From contig NZ_CP128362.1 in the NCBI RefSeq assembly GCF_034274695.1, positions 7,256,501-7,320,500 of the forward strand: a stretch of 64,000 nucleotides of DNA, written 5' to 3'. The stretch comes from Chitinophaga sp. LS1 (lineage in GTDB: Bacteria; Bacteroidota; Bacteroidia; Chitinophagales; Chitinophagaceae). Under the pieces are notes generated by a model. The model was not told the DNA's origin. It did not search any database and was given only the letters and a program-made list of their open reading frames with translations. The position numbers were made by a program, and so were the translations under genes. This document shows positions 28,240 through 36,985 of this stretch, one piece after another; the stretch's first letter is position 1, and each line of letters starts with the position of its first letter.

Positions 28240-31200
28240 TTATAACTTAATACTAACACCTGTGCTTACTACCCTTTGAATGGGATAGCTATATGGTTGT
28301 ACCTCCGGGTCCATGCCCTTAAAGCCAGCGATGGTAAAGAGGTTCTCGCCATCCACAAATATTTTCAGACCGGAGATGCGGATTCTCTTTAGCAGACTGT
28401 ATGGCAGTGAATACCCGATCTCCGCGTTTTTTAGTCTTACATAGTTGCCATTCTTCAGGTAGAAAGTAGAGAACATCGTATTGTTGTTCGTAGCGGATAC
28501 TGCCAGTCTTGACAAGGTCGCTTCGCCTGCAGTTTCCGGTGTCCATCGACCAGTCGCATTTTCATATACCTGACCGTTCGTGGTGTTATAGTCCATACCA
28601 AAGTGATCTACGGCATTATTCAATGCACTGATCTGCCTGTTGCCTACACCCTGAATGACGAAACTAAAGTTGAATCCTTTGTAGTTACCACCCAGTGTGA
28701 CACCGAAGAATGCCAGTGGTTTGGTACCTCCGATGGTAGACTGGTCAAAGGCATCGATCACACCATCTCCATTCAGGTCTTTGTATTTAATATCGCCGGG
28801 TTGTGGGGTATAACCAGCTATGTGTGCACTACTGGCGGCATCTTCGGCATTCTGGTAAAGCCCCAGGGATGTATAGCCATAATAGGTGCCTGATACTGGT
28901 AATCCGGTTCTTTTGTTCCAGGCATAAGGAGTAGCCAGTTCATCGTTGTAGATGATTTTGGAATAAGCTAGATTTCCGTTTGTAGTGACGAAGTAGTTAA
29001 AGTTGCCCAGGTGGTTGTTGTAAGTCAGAGACAACTCAATACCATGATACTGGTTCTTACCAATGTTCTCCAAAGGATAACCGGTACCCAGCAAGGCAAT
29101 AGAATTACCACGATACCCCAGTATATCTGAATATACATCATGGTAGTAATCGGCCGTGAGTTGTAAATGATTCTGGAAGAAAGAGATGTCAGTACCTACA
29201 TCGAACTTGTTTGCTTTTTCCCAGGTGATATAAGGATTGGCCAGTGAACCTTCGTACTGATAATAGACGGTGGTGTAGCCGGTACCTACCTGGTAATTCT
29301 TACCATTGTTATTGGAATTGTAGGTTTGAGAATAAGCGTAATATAAAGAGGCGTTCAGATCAATATTCGCATTGCCTGTTCTGGCATAAGTAGCTCTCCA
29401 TTTCCAACCACTGATCCAGGGAAGGTTTTCTTTGATGAAATCCTCACTGCCCATTTCCCATCCCAAACCGGCACCGTAGAAGAGGCCCCAGCGTTTGCCA
29501 TCAGGATAACGGTTATTGCCACTACCTATCAGGGTTGCATTTACAAAGTATTTCTTATTGTAGTCATACCCTACTCTACCTCCTGCATTGGTGGTGGTAG
29601 ATGCCAGGTCATAGTTCGCTACGACGGACTTGCGGTCGTACATCAGCTGTGCATCTACATTGCTCTTTTCGAAGCTCCTGTTATAGTTCAGGCTTCCCTG
29701 TGCATATGACTGACGGGAAGTAAATACCGTGCGGAATGCATTGCTTTGGGAGGTAGTGGTACCATAAATCACATAGGCGCTATCTATGTAACCATAAGAT
29801 GGATTCTGTAAACTCCTGTCCAGTGCGGTGATAGACTGGTATGCCAGGTTACCTTTAATTTTGAATGTCAACCCTTTCAGCACACTATTCAGGTTGTAGT
29901 TCAGGTCTAAATTCGCGAGAATGTCATTGGTATTGTTTTGAGTATAGCCTGAATACTGTGCTCTTGACAACAGGTTATTGCTGTAAGGGCCACCATTACC
30001 ACCGATGTTGTTACCACCAAAGGTGCCATTACGGTTGTAAATAGGATACGCATTATTAGGCGTTGAAAACAGTGCATTCAACAGACCGTTGTAATCATTA
30101 CCCGGTTCGCGGGTGTTCTGTACACGACCGAATAACTGAAGGTCCACATTCAGGTTCTGATTCACCTGCACACCTATGTCGGAGTTGATGACATAGCGTT
30201 TGAGACTATTGTTCGTACTATAAGATACATCCGGACTTGTTTTGAAAATTCCCTCCTGGTCAAAGTAACTGAGTGATACGGAATAGCGGGCCACATTTGT
30301 ACCACCATTCACATTCAGTTTGTAGTTGGAGATAGGTGTATAATCTTTCAGGAGAGTTTTGAACCAGTTGATATCAGGATGGCCATAAGGATCCGTATGA
30401 TTCTTGTATGCAGCGAAATCTTCTGCACTGTACAGGGCAGGCTTTCCATCATTCATCAGTGTTTCATTCATCAGGTAAGCATATTGGTAAGCGGGCAGTG
30501 GTTTTGGTAAACCTAATGACTGCTGCATGCCGGTCTGCGCCGTGAATGTGATATGCGGGCGACCCATCTCCCCTCTCCTCGTCGTCACCAGCATTACCGG
30601 TCGGGAACTGTTATTACCTAATAATAAGGTAGACAACCCATCTTTCAGCATAGAGATCGATTCAATGGATTCCGGATCGATAGAAGAGATTTCTCTTTGC
30701 ACGCCATCAATCACGGTAACGGGTGTTTGTCCTCTTACACTCAGACTAATTTCAGAGTTATCAGTAGAGCGGTTGTTATTGGAAGAGGCGTTCACCAGTG
30801 TTTGCCCGATGATGGCAGAAGAAGAAATTTCACTCACATTGAAAGAAGTGAAACCACTGTTTTGTTTGGTATACACGCCTGACAGTTGGCCGGGAATGGC
30901 GTATACATATAAAGAAGCAGGTGTAGTGGTCAATTGCTTTGTATAGATGGTAGACACGGCACCCAATACTTTGGAGCGGTCTACTCTTTCATACAGCATA
31001 TCTACCTGGTTAGGAGATTTCAGGAATGCATCAGTGAGCTGTACCGTCATTTCAGCGGTGGCTTTCAGTTCATGGGTATAATAGTCCTTCCACAAAAACA
31101 CTAACATGGTACCGGGAGGTGTATCCAGATGAAACTCTCCGTTTGCATCTGTAAATATTTCCTTCTTTGAATCTTTTACCATGACCTTTACGCCGGCCAG

Positions 31201-31317
31201 TGGTTCGCTGAATTCATTGACAACAGTGCCATTGATGCCGGACTTTTTTGCGTCCTGGGCAAAGATCTTTTGTTGCGTGAATGCAAACAGACAGATCAGG
31301 CAAAATATGTAGCGCAT
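28240..31317 (-). CDS. SusC/RagA TonB-linked outer-membrane transporter (first of operon 1)
   Basis: The start at 31317 gives a clean signal peptide (MRYIFCLICLFAFTQQKIFAQ); the open frame reaches 31329, inside the end of the preceding gene. Domains are a carboxypeptidase-regulatory-like region (NGTVVNEFSEPLAGVKVMVK), an atypical plug (YAIPGQLSGVYTKQNSGF; SISMLKDGLSTLLLGNNSSR; VMLVTTRRGEMG) and a long barrel. The LSTLLLGNNSSRP version of the usual ATAIYGSRGANG segment marks a distinct SusC subclass, different from the one encoded downstream. The Asn-rich insert at about residues 175-195 is also unusual. It should import an oligosaccharide with the SusD protein encoded 13 bp downstream. Confidence 0.9.
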   Translation of the reverse strand: MRYIFCLICLFAFTQQKIFAQDAKKSGINGTVVNEFSEPLAGVKVMVKDSKKEIFTDANGEFHLDTPPGTMLVFLWKDYYTHELKATAEMTVQLTDAFLKSPNQVDMLYERVDRSKVLGAVSTIYTKQLTTTPASLYVYAIPGQLSGVYTKQNSGFTSFNVSEISSSAIIGQTLVNASSNNNRSTDNSEISLSVRGQTPVTVIDGVQREISSIDPESIESISMLKDGLSTLLLGNNSSRPVMLVTTRRGEMGRPHITFTAQTGMQQSLGLPKPLPAYQYAYLMNETLMNDGKPALYSAEDFAAYKNHTDPYGHPDINWFKTLLKDYTPISNYKLNVNGGTNVARYSVSLSYFDQEGIFKTSPDVSYSTNNSLKRYVINSDIGVQVNQNLNVDLQLFGRVQNTREPGNDYNGLLNALFSTPNNAYPIYNRNGTFGGNNIGGNGGPYSNNLLSRAQYSGYTQNNTNDILANLDLNYNLNSVLKGLTFKIKGNLAYQSITALDRSLQNPSYGYIDSAYVIYGTTTSQSNAFRTVFTSRQSYAQGSLNYNRSFEKSNVDAQLMYDRKSVVANYDLASTTTNAGGRVGYDYNKKYFVNATLIGSGNNRYPDGKRWGLFYGAGLGWEMGSEDFIKENLPWISGWKWRATYARTGNANIDLNASLYYAYSQTYNSNNNGKNYQVGTGYTTVYYQYEGSLANPYITWEKANKFDVGTDISFFQNHLQLTADYYHDVYSDILGYRGNSIALLGTGYPLENIGKNQYHGIELSLTYNNHLGNFNYFVTTNGNLAYSKIIYNDELATPYAWNKRTGLPVSGTYYGYTSLGLYQNAEDAASSAHIAGYTPQPGDIKYKDLNGDGVIDAFDQSTIGGTKPLAFFGVTLGGNYKGFNFSFVIQGVGNRQISALNNAVDHFGMDYNTTNGQVYENATGRWTPETAGEATLSRLAVSATNNNTMFSTFYLKNGNYVRLKNAEIGYSLPYSLLKRIRISGLKIFVDGENLFTIAGFKGMDPEVQPYSYPIQRVVSTGVSIKL

Positions 31318-31319
31318 AA

Positions 31320-32336
31320 TCATCCACATTTAAATTTGTAAGTGAAAGGAGCAGTGGTGTTACCATATCCCACCTGTTTGGTGCCGGTCTTATCTGTGAT
31401 GTAGTAAGTCATGTTGGTAACGGTCTGGCTATCGCTCACACCGAAGAATGACCGGGGCCAGAGGGTAATCTCATAGCGGCCGCTGCCTACCCCTTTCATC
31501 AGTGTTCTGGAAGTCTGTTCACAGATAGTGATTGTCTGTCCATCACTGGTCGTACCTGTTGCACAGAGGTATACTTCATCACTACCGGAAAGTTCCGTCT
31601 CAATTACATTGGAGTCGAATGTAATAGTAACGAGATCGTTGTCCAGCGACTTTGGTGGAGAAACGGTAGTGAGTTGTGGATTACAGAAGTCAACCAGGTC
31701 GCCGCTGCCGCCAGTCACCGTAAAGCAATCGCCTATGTACTGGTTGTAATATTCTGCGGTAGGACCATAGCCTTCATCGAAGTAGGTATCGGAGGTAAAA
31801 CCGTTGGTCGTATTAGCGACTACATAGGCCAGTTTTACAACAGTAGGATTATCATCCGCACCTACTTTCAGGTTGATATAAATAGAGCCGGTGATCTTAT
31901 CGCCATTTGCATAGGTGAATGGATTATCACTTTGCATAACGACCCATTCCATATCATCAATGAGGTTACCGGCAATGCCGAAGGTAGCTCTCATATAATC
32001 AGGCCAGTTCTTGCCATCTCCGTGAGCAGCAAGGGTGGTGAGTGGCACCATGGTAAAGGAGCCATCGCCTTTGCTGCTCTTGTAGGTCGCCGTCATGTTC
32101 TGCGTACCTTTCCAGCCTTTGGGCATCAGTACACCAAGTATGAGGCGATCACTACCACCGGAGTTGCAGGATTCATCTATGTCCAGTTGGATGGGTACAA
32201 CATCACCTACCTTGGCGGACGCAGGGATGGTAACTTTAGAGATCTTTATATGACAGAAGCTGAACACTATGCCGATAAGGAGTAATGCGGACAGCATCCA
32301 GATCTTACGTCCTTTAATATTTAAACGTGGAAGCAT
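31320..32336 (-). CDS. DUF4961 surface lipoprotein
   Basis: This 338-residue protein has a lipoprotein leader ending in FSFC (hydrophobic segment about residues 13-27). The sequence matches my memory of DUF4961 proteins found beside SusD genes: VGDVVPIQLDIDE, LGVLMPKGWKG, MRATFGIAGNLIDDMEWVVM, then an Ig-like C-terminal half (TTVSPPKSLDNDLVTITFDS). These are thought to be surface glycan-binding proteins; no catalytic motif is visible. It lies 7 bp after the DUF5004 gene and ends just before the SusC start, so translation of the four genes is probably coupled. Confidence 0.75.
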   Translation of the reverse strand: MLPRLNIKGRKIWMLSALLLIGIVFSFCHIKISKVTIPASAKVGDVVPIQLDIDESCNSGGSDRLILGVLMPKGWKGTQNMTATYKSSKGDGSFTMVPLTTLAAHGDGKNWPDYMRATFGIAGNLIDDMEWVVMQSDNPFTYANGDKITGSIYINLKVGADDNPTVVKLAYVVANTTNGFTSDTYFDEGYGPTAEYYNQYIGDCFTVTGGSGDLVDFCNPQLTTVSPPKSLDNDLVTITFDSNVIETELSGSDEVYLCATGTTSDGQTITICEQTSRTLMKGVGSGRYEITLWPRSFFGVSDSQTVTNMTYYITDKTGTKQVGYGNTTAPFTYKFKCG

Positions 32337-32343
32337 AAAATTA

Positions 32344-32766
32344 TCAGTTATCTTTTTCCAGTGTATAGATATATGCGTTCAGTTCACAACCCGGTACGAA
32401 GGTGAGGTTCAGTTGCCGCACGCCCACCGTGGTGATGTAATTGAAGGGAGTGGCAACAGCAGATCCCCCCTGAGGGGTGAACGTGATTCTGAATGGATAT
32501 GCAGGATCATCCAGGACGTAGGTGCCATTTGCATTCACGAGAAAAGGCACCCTGTTTACGATGGTATAGTTGCCTGTGGAATCAAATTTCACCCTGAATT
32601 GTGTGAAGTCAAACGCGTTGGTGATGTCAGTTCCATTCCTTGTAGCCTTCAGGATCTTCCAGCTACCGGAAATATTTTTGGGAGCTTCGCCTACCGGAGA
32701 GATCTCTTCTGTCTTGCAGGAAAAGAGCAGCAGGCAAAGGAGTGATGGAATTATATAGCGGTTCAT
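32344..32766 (-). CDS. DUF5004 lipocalin-like lipoprotein
   Basis: This 140-residue protein has lipobox LFSC (Cys17) and a small lipocalin-like barrel beginning ISGSWKILKATRNGTDITN, with later strands FRVKFDSTGNYTIVN and RQLNLTFVPGCELNAYIY. The fold and its place next to DUF4961 and SusD fit DUF5004. It is probably a surface-exposed accessory of the glycan-binding machinery; ligand unknown. It lies 19 bp after the SusD gene and 7 bp before the DUF4961 gene. Confidence 0.7.
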   Translation of the reverse strand: MNRYIIPSLLCLLLFSCKTEEISPVGEAPKNISGSWKILKATRNGTDITNAFDFTQFRVKFDSTGNYTIVNRVPFLVNANGTYVLDDPAYPFRITFTPQGGSAVATPFNYITTVGVRQLNLTFVPGCELNAYIYTLEKDN

Positions 32767-32785
32767 AACATGCAGTGATTAAGGA

Positions 32786-34567
32786 TTAGTAGCCGGGATT
32801 TTGGACCAGTTCAGAAGATTTACCTGTTTCAGATAAAGGGAAAGGCCACAGGTACATTGCTGCGCGGAAGTTGTGTTTAGTTACATTGAATGGTTTGTAA
32901 CTCACAGTTCCGTTATTCCTGTCTACTTCCATACCTGCTGATTGAATATTTTCTGTTTGCGGGGCAATCTTCCATCTTCTTACATCCCAGAAGCGATGCC
33001 CTTCATATGCCAGTTCTATACGTCTTTCATTTTGAATATAGGTTCTCATTTCAGACTGAGAAAGACCGGTAGGAAGCTGATAAGGATCTAAGCCTGCACG
33101 TTCACGGATCGCTTCTACAGCAGCGTATACATTGCCGGTTGGTCCTTCGTATTCATTGGCAGCTTCTGCATAGTTGAGCAGCATTTCAGCATAGCGCATC
33201 AATGGTTGTACCCTGTCGGAACCATGGTTGATGGTCGCAGCAATGGCTTCGGGATCCAGCATCTTATTATTATAATAACCGGTGAGTGTACCCTGGTGAA
33301 CGGCATCCTGACCAGTAGAAACACCATTATAGTTGCCTACATAAATATTCACAGGTGCGGAACCGTTTGTCTGACCATTGCTGGTACGTACGAGCAACAC
33401 TGTCTGATCGTGGATGATGCTGTAATCCAGCCTGGGATCACGGTTCTTGTACGGATCATTCGGATCATAGCCGGAAGATGGGTCGGTAATGAGTTTGCCA
33501 TTCTTCATAGGGAAGGCATCTACCAAACCCTGGTAAGGGAAAGAGCCGGTACCATTGCTACCCCTGGATGGTGGCAGGAACATATTTTCAAAGTCACTGT
33601 TACCAGTGGGGCGCATGAGTTGAAAAATGTATTCTGTGTTTACACGTTGAGGGAACAGGCCCTGGAAGCCATATCCGGGAGAGCTGGTCTGGTAATCGTT
33701 CTTAGTATTCAGGGTATAGGTGCCTAAAGTAATGACTGCCTGTGCAGCTTCTTCTGCCAGTTTCCAGCGGTTGTTATCAGCAGTTGGATAACCTACCAAT
33801 GATGGATCAACACTCACACCACCACCGGGACCTGCATCGGCAGGTAAGGTGGTGCCATTAAATAAAGGGCTGGCAGCGTACAGCAGCACCCTTGCTTTGA
33901 GGGCCAGGCAAGCACCTTTGGAGGCACGTCCATAGTTAAGGCCGGTTTGTGTGACAGGTAAAATATTGCCGGCAGCATCTAATTCAGAGAGGATGTAATT
34001 GACACACTCTTCGTAGGTGCTCCTTTTTGCCACAATAGGCTTATCATAAGATAGCAAAGTATCGCCTACCAAAGGTACACCCGCATAGTGCTGTACGAGA
34101 ATGGCGTAAAACCAGGCTCGCAGGAAGTGGGCTTCCGCAATCATCTGTGTTTTATAGGCCTGCCTTAAGGGGGCATTGTCTATATTCTTTAACAGCACAT
34201 TGACAGCACGGATTTGAGAATAGCAGGTTTTGTAAGGCTCTTCGCCAATGATACCTGAGTTGACAGTGCCGGTGGCAAACTGGGTAGCAGGTGTGGAGAA
34301 TGCGTGTGAAGGCTCAGCTTCATCACAGGCAGCTTCTAAACCACCGCATACGATGTAGTTGTAGGAAAAGCGGCTAAGGCTCGCACTCAGTCCTACGTTG
34401 GAGTAAATGTTGGCAAGAAATCCCACGGTTCTGGAACTATCGCCAAATACACTTTTTTCATCCAGGTTCGTGGTAGTGGTTGCTGTCAGGAATCCTTCCT
34501 TTCGGCAGGAAGAATAGATGAGAGCTGCTGCCATTAGTATAAAAACGGGAATACAGCGTTTTATCAT
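32786..34567 (-). CDS. SusD/RagB glycan-binding lipoprotein, first gene of operon 1
   Basis: This 593-residue lipoprotein has lipobox YSSC (Cys21). SusD features include AHFLRAWFYAILVQHYAGVPL, GACLALKARVLLYAASPLFN, RYAEMLLNYAEAANEYEG and the C-terminal ERRIELAYEGHRFWDVRRW. It binds glycan at the surface. Unusually, it is the first gene after the promoter region and has no SusC upstream; the nearest SusC is two genes further downstream. Two LacI-type palindromes lie 70 and 170 bp upstream of its start, so its transcription should respond to the LacI regulator encoded at the far end of the operon. Confidence 0.92.
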   Translation of the reverse strand: MIKRCIPVFILMAAALIYSSCRKEGFLTATTTTNLDEKSVFGDSSRTVGFLANIYSNVGLSASLSRFSYNYIVCGGLEAACDEAEPSHAFSTPATQFATGTVNSGIIGEEPYKTCYSQIRAVNVLLKNIDNAPLRQAYKTQMIAEAHFLRAWFYAILVQHYAGVPLVGDTLLSYDKPIVAKRSTYEECVNYILSELDAAGNILPVTQTGLNYGRASKGACLALKARVLLYAASPLFNGTTLPADAGPGGGVSVDPSLVGYPTADNNRWKLAEEAAQAVITLGTYTLNTKNDYQTSSPGYGFQGLFPQRVNTEYIFQLMRPTGNSDFENMFLPPSRGSNGTGSFPYQGLVDAFPMKNGKLITDPSSGYDPNDPYKNRDPRLDYSIIHDQTVLLVRTSNGQTNGSAPVNIYVGNYNGVSTGQDAVHQGTLTGYYNNKMLDPEAIAATINHGSDRVQPLMRYAEMLLNYAEAANEYEGPTGNVYAAVEAIRERAGLDPYQLPTGLSQSEMRTYIQNERRIELAYEGHRFWDVRRWKIAPQTENIQSAGMEVDRNNGTVSYKPFNVTKHNFRAAMYLWPFPLSETGKSSELVQNPGY

Positions 34568-34636
34568 AAATGGGCGTGATTTATTTGTATCAGAATATTA
34601 ACGTGGTATAGTTTGTAAGGTTCAACATCTTAAATA

Positions 34637-34652
34637 GTTAAACCGATTTAGC
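34637..34652. promoter_or_regulatory. LacI-type operator, proximal site of operon 1
   Basis: GTTAAACCGATTTAGC is a near-perfect palindrome around a central CG (one half-site mismatch), 70 bp upstream of the first SusD gene. Its right half TTTAGC is shared with three other sites in the window. Confidence 0.7.
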
Positions 34653-34736
34653 ACAATAAAAACGTGAAATCTTTCTTCCCCCCTTGTTCCTAATCCTGTT
34701 CTGGTTGATTGTTTGTCAGAGCACTAAAATACGATT

Positions 34737-34752
34737 GTTAAACCGGTTTAGC
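34737..34752. promoter_or_regulatory. LacI-type operator, distal site of operon 1
   Basis: GTTAAACCGGTTTAGC followed by AAA, with a perfect TTAAACC/GGTTTAG core on the inner 12 bases. It lies exactly 100 bp (centre to centre) from the proximal site and 13 bp past the stop of the esterase gene. The spacing would allow looping by a tetramer or cooperative binding. Confidence 0.75.
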
Positions 34753-34764
34753 AAATTAAAAATG

Positions 34765-35577
34765 CTATTTTTTCCTTTGAAAATAATTATGAAAGAACAA
34801 TGCCTGGTACTGGATGGAATTTGACCAATACTCCCATGTATGCCCACCCGGCCTCACGGTATAATCATGTGGAATATTCCGTTCCAGCAGTTTCTCATGG
34901 AGCTTTTCATTACAATTATGGAAAAAGTCTTCCGCGCCACAATCGATGGTCAGGTCCAATAAGTTGGGAATAAGCAGGTGCACCATATTAATCACGCTGT
35001 TTTTCTCCCAACGCTCCGGGTACTCGCTATACTTACCTAACAATTTTTCCAGGTCCCAGTTGAGTGGAAATGGACGCAGGTCCACTCCCCCACTCATGCT
35101 TCCTGCCGCACCAAAAGTATTGGGGTGGCGAAAAGCCAGGAACAGTGCGCCATGTCCTCCCATACTCAGACCGGTAATAGCCCGGCCTGAACGATTGGGA
35201 ATAGTAGAATAGTGCTGGTCCATCCAGTTGACCAGCTCTGTTCCTACATAGGTTTCGTATTTGGAATCCTTCTTTATTTCACTGTCAAAGTACCAGCTGC
35301 CAAAGTCACCATCCGGACACACAATGATCATATGATATAGGTCTGTGAGCACGGCCAGCTCCGGATCCTTTTTAATCCAGTCGCCAAAGTTACCGCTATA
35401 CCCATGCAACAGATACAATACAGGAAAATGGCGGCTGCTGTTATAATCAGCAGGTGTGATCACCACCGCCTTTATTTCCTTTTGCATAGACGAACTATAG
35501 GTTGTAATAGTATCTACTTTGGCCGCCAGCAGGCGCACCGAACTCAGTACAAAAAGTAATGATAAGATGTATCTCAT
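34765..35577 (-). CDS. CE1/esterase D-like carbohydrate esterase
   Basis: This 270-residue alpha/beta hydrolase has a signal peptide (MRYILSLLFVLSSVRLLAA). Catalytic residues can be placed: nucleophile Ser138 in GLSMGG, Asp212 or Asp217 in TIDCGAEDFF and His246 in GGHTWEYW; the oxyanion segment is YLLHGYSG (residues 55-62). The fold and motifs match CE1-type esterases (feruloyl/acetyl esterase, S-formylglutathione hydrolase-like). In this operon it probably removes acyl groups from a mannose-rich glycan; the true substrate is unknown. It is the last gene of operon 2, 8 bp after the SGNH hydrolase gene. Confidence 0.85.
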   Translation of the reverse strand: MRYILSLLFVLSSVRLLAAKVDTITTYSSSMQKEIKAVVITPADYNSSRHFPVLYLLHGYSGNFGDWIKKDPELAVLTDLYHMIIVCPDGDFGSWYFDSEIKKDSKYETYVGTELVNWMDQHYSTIPNRSGRAITGLSMGGHGALFLAFRHPNTFGAAGSMSGGVDLRPFPLNWDLEKLLGKYSEYPERWEKNSVINMVHLLIPNLLDLTIDCGAEDFFHNCNEKLHEKLLERNIPHDYTVRPGGHTWEYWSNSIQYQALFFHNYFQRKK

Positions 35578-35585
35578 AAGTCGGC

Positions 35586-36974
35586 TTATCTGGCTGCAAC
35601 AATGGCTACTTTGTGCAACTGAGGTTTATTGATTTCATAAATTTTATTGATCAGCACATCCTGCTCCTGCTGCCATACATCGCGTAATGCTTTGTAACGG
35701 GAGCGGGTGTAGTTGTCACGGTTACCGGCTACAAAGATGTTGCCCGCAGCAAATACATTCACTGAATCCATCGCGGCATTGCTATCTTTGAAGAGCATGC
35801 CTTTTCCTTTCAGGAAGTCGTAGTTCATCCACGCATACATTCTTGTTCTTCTTTCGATGTCCCAGCGTTCTTCGTTCATTTCACGGATCTGAATAGCCTG
35901 CTGGTATTCAGGCGTACGGGTGTTTTCTGCGAGATTGATACCGGCATTGAGTTCGCTGGCATCGTAGGTACCTACATTTTCACCATCCATGAGCAGGTTG
36001 TATTTACCGGCTTTCAGACCGCTCACCTGTAGTATTTCCTGATTGAATTCTTTGTCGAAAGGCACTACTTTCAATGCATCAGATTGTTTGTGCAGCTGGC
36101 CCCAGCCACGAGGAATGGTATCCAATGGATAAGGCAGTGACTGCGCCAGGTAACCAAAGCTCACACCATTGGCAGTTGTAGCTACACCACTTATCTGGCA
36201 ATTGGTTTGTTGTTTTACCTGTTTTGTGCCGGCATCTACATGGATTACAGCTACAGGTTTGTTGTCCAGGCCCTGCGCTTTCAGGAACAGGTAAGCCATG
36301 ACCATATGCCCGTCATTGTCAGGATGAATACGGTCACTGGGTGTCAGGCTAAAGGTAGAATCCTTTTGTTGTCCGCGTTGATTGATCGCCATCATCGGAT
36401 GGTAAAAGTCAACGAACGGCCAGTTGTTCTTTTTGGCTGCCTGTTCCTGGAAAGCTACAATTTCAGTAAGGGCTTCGGTTTTATTAGGAAATCGATTTTT
36501 ATCATTGAACTTAGCGGTGTAGTCATAAGGAGAACCACCGATGAGGATCTTTTTGATATCAGATCTTTGTTTCAATTTCTCTTCAATCTTTCCATAGTAA
36601 TTGTAAGAATTAGCTATACGCTTTTGCATAGTATCCTTTCCATCAGCACGGTACCATTCGAAATAGCCTGAATCGTTCATGCCCCAGGTCAGGGTGAGCA
36701 CGGTGGGTTTCTTCGATAATACATCATCGTCAAAACGTTCGTATATCTGCTGTGCCACATCGCCACCAATTCCGGCATTGACACAGGTAATGCGTCGCTC
36801 CGGGAAATGCGTCATGTAATACAACCAAATGTAGGAATGGTAATGTCCGCCATCTGTGATACTATTGCCAACGAAGACAACGCGGTCTCCTTTCTGGAAA
36901 GGTGCAGCTTGTTGTTGTGCTTTTGCCGTTACTGCGCCGGCAGCCATGAACAGAATCAGTAATTTCTTTCGCAT
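35586..36974 (-). CDS. SGNH/GDSL-family esterase
   Basis: This 462-residue secreted protein has a signal peptide (residues 1-19). SGNH blocks are all visible: Ser38 in GNSITDGG, Gly70 in NAGIGGD, Asn100 in TWGMND and the Asp214-x-x-His217 pair in SDRIHPDNDGH. The hydrolase domain ends near residue 235. The remaining 225 residues have an extra module (IQIREMNEERWDIERRTRMY) also found in related Bacteroidota SGNH proteins. The family includes O-acetyl esterases acting on polysaccharides, so deacetylation of the mannan or glycan is a reasonable inference. It starts 11 bp after the GH92 stop. Confidence 0.85.
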   Translation of the reverse strand: MRKKLLILFMAAGAVTAKAQQQAAPFQKGDRVVFVGNSITDGGHYHSYIWLYYMTHFPERRITCVNAGIGGDVAQQIYERFDDDVLSKKPTVLTLTWGMNDSGYFEWYRADGKDTMQKRIANSYNYYGKIEEKLKQRSDIKKILIGGSPYDYTAKFNDKNRFPNKTEALTEIVAFQEQAAKKNNWPFVDFYHPMMAINQRGQQKDSTFSLTPSDRIHPDNDGHMVMAYLFLKAQGLDNKPVAVIHVDAGTKQVKQQTNCQISGVATTANGVSFGYLAQSLPYPLDTIPRGWGQLHKQSDALKVVPFDKEFNQEILQVSGLKAGKYNLLMDGENVGTYDASELNAGINLAENTRTPEYQQAIQIREMNEERWDIERRTRMYAWMNYDFLKGKGMLFKDSNAAMDSVNVFAAGNIFVAGNRDNYTRSRYKALRDVWQQEQDVLINKIYEINKPQLHKVAIVAAR

Positions 36975-36985
36975 GTGAAATTTAG

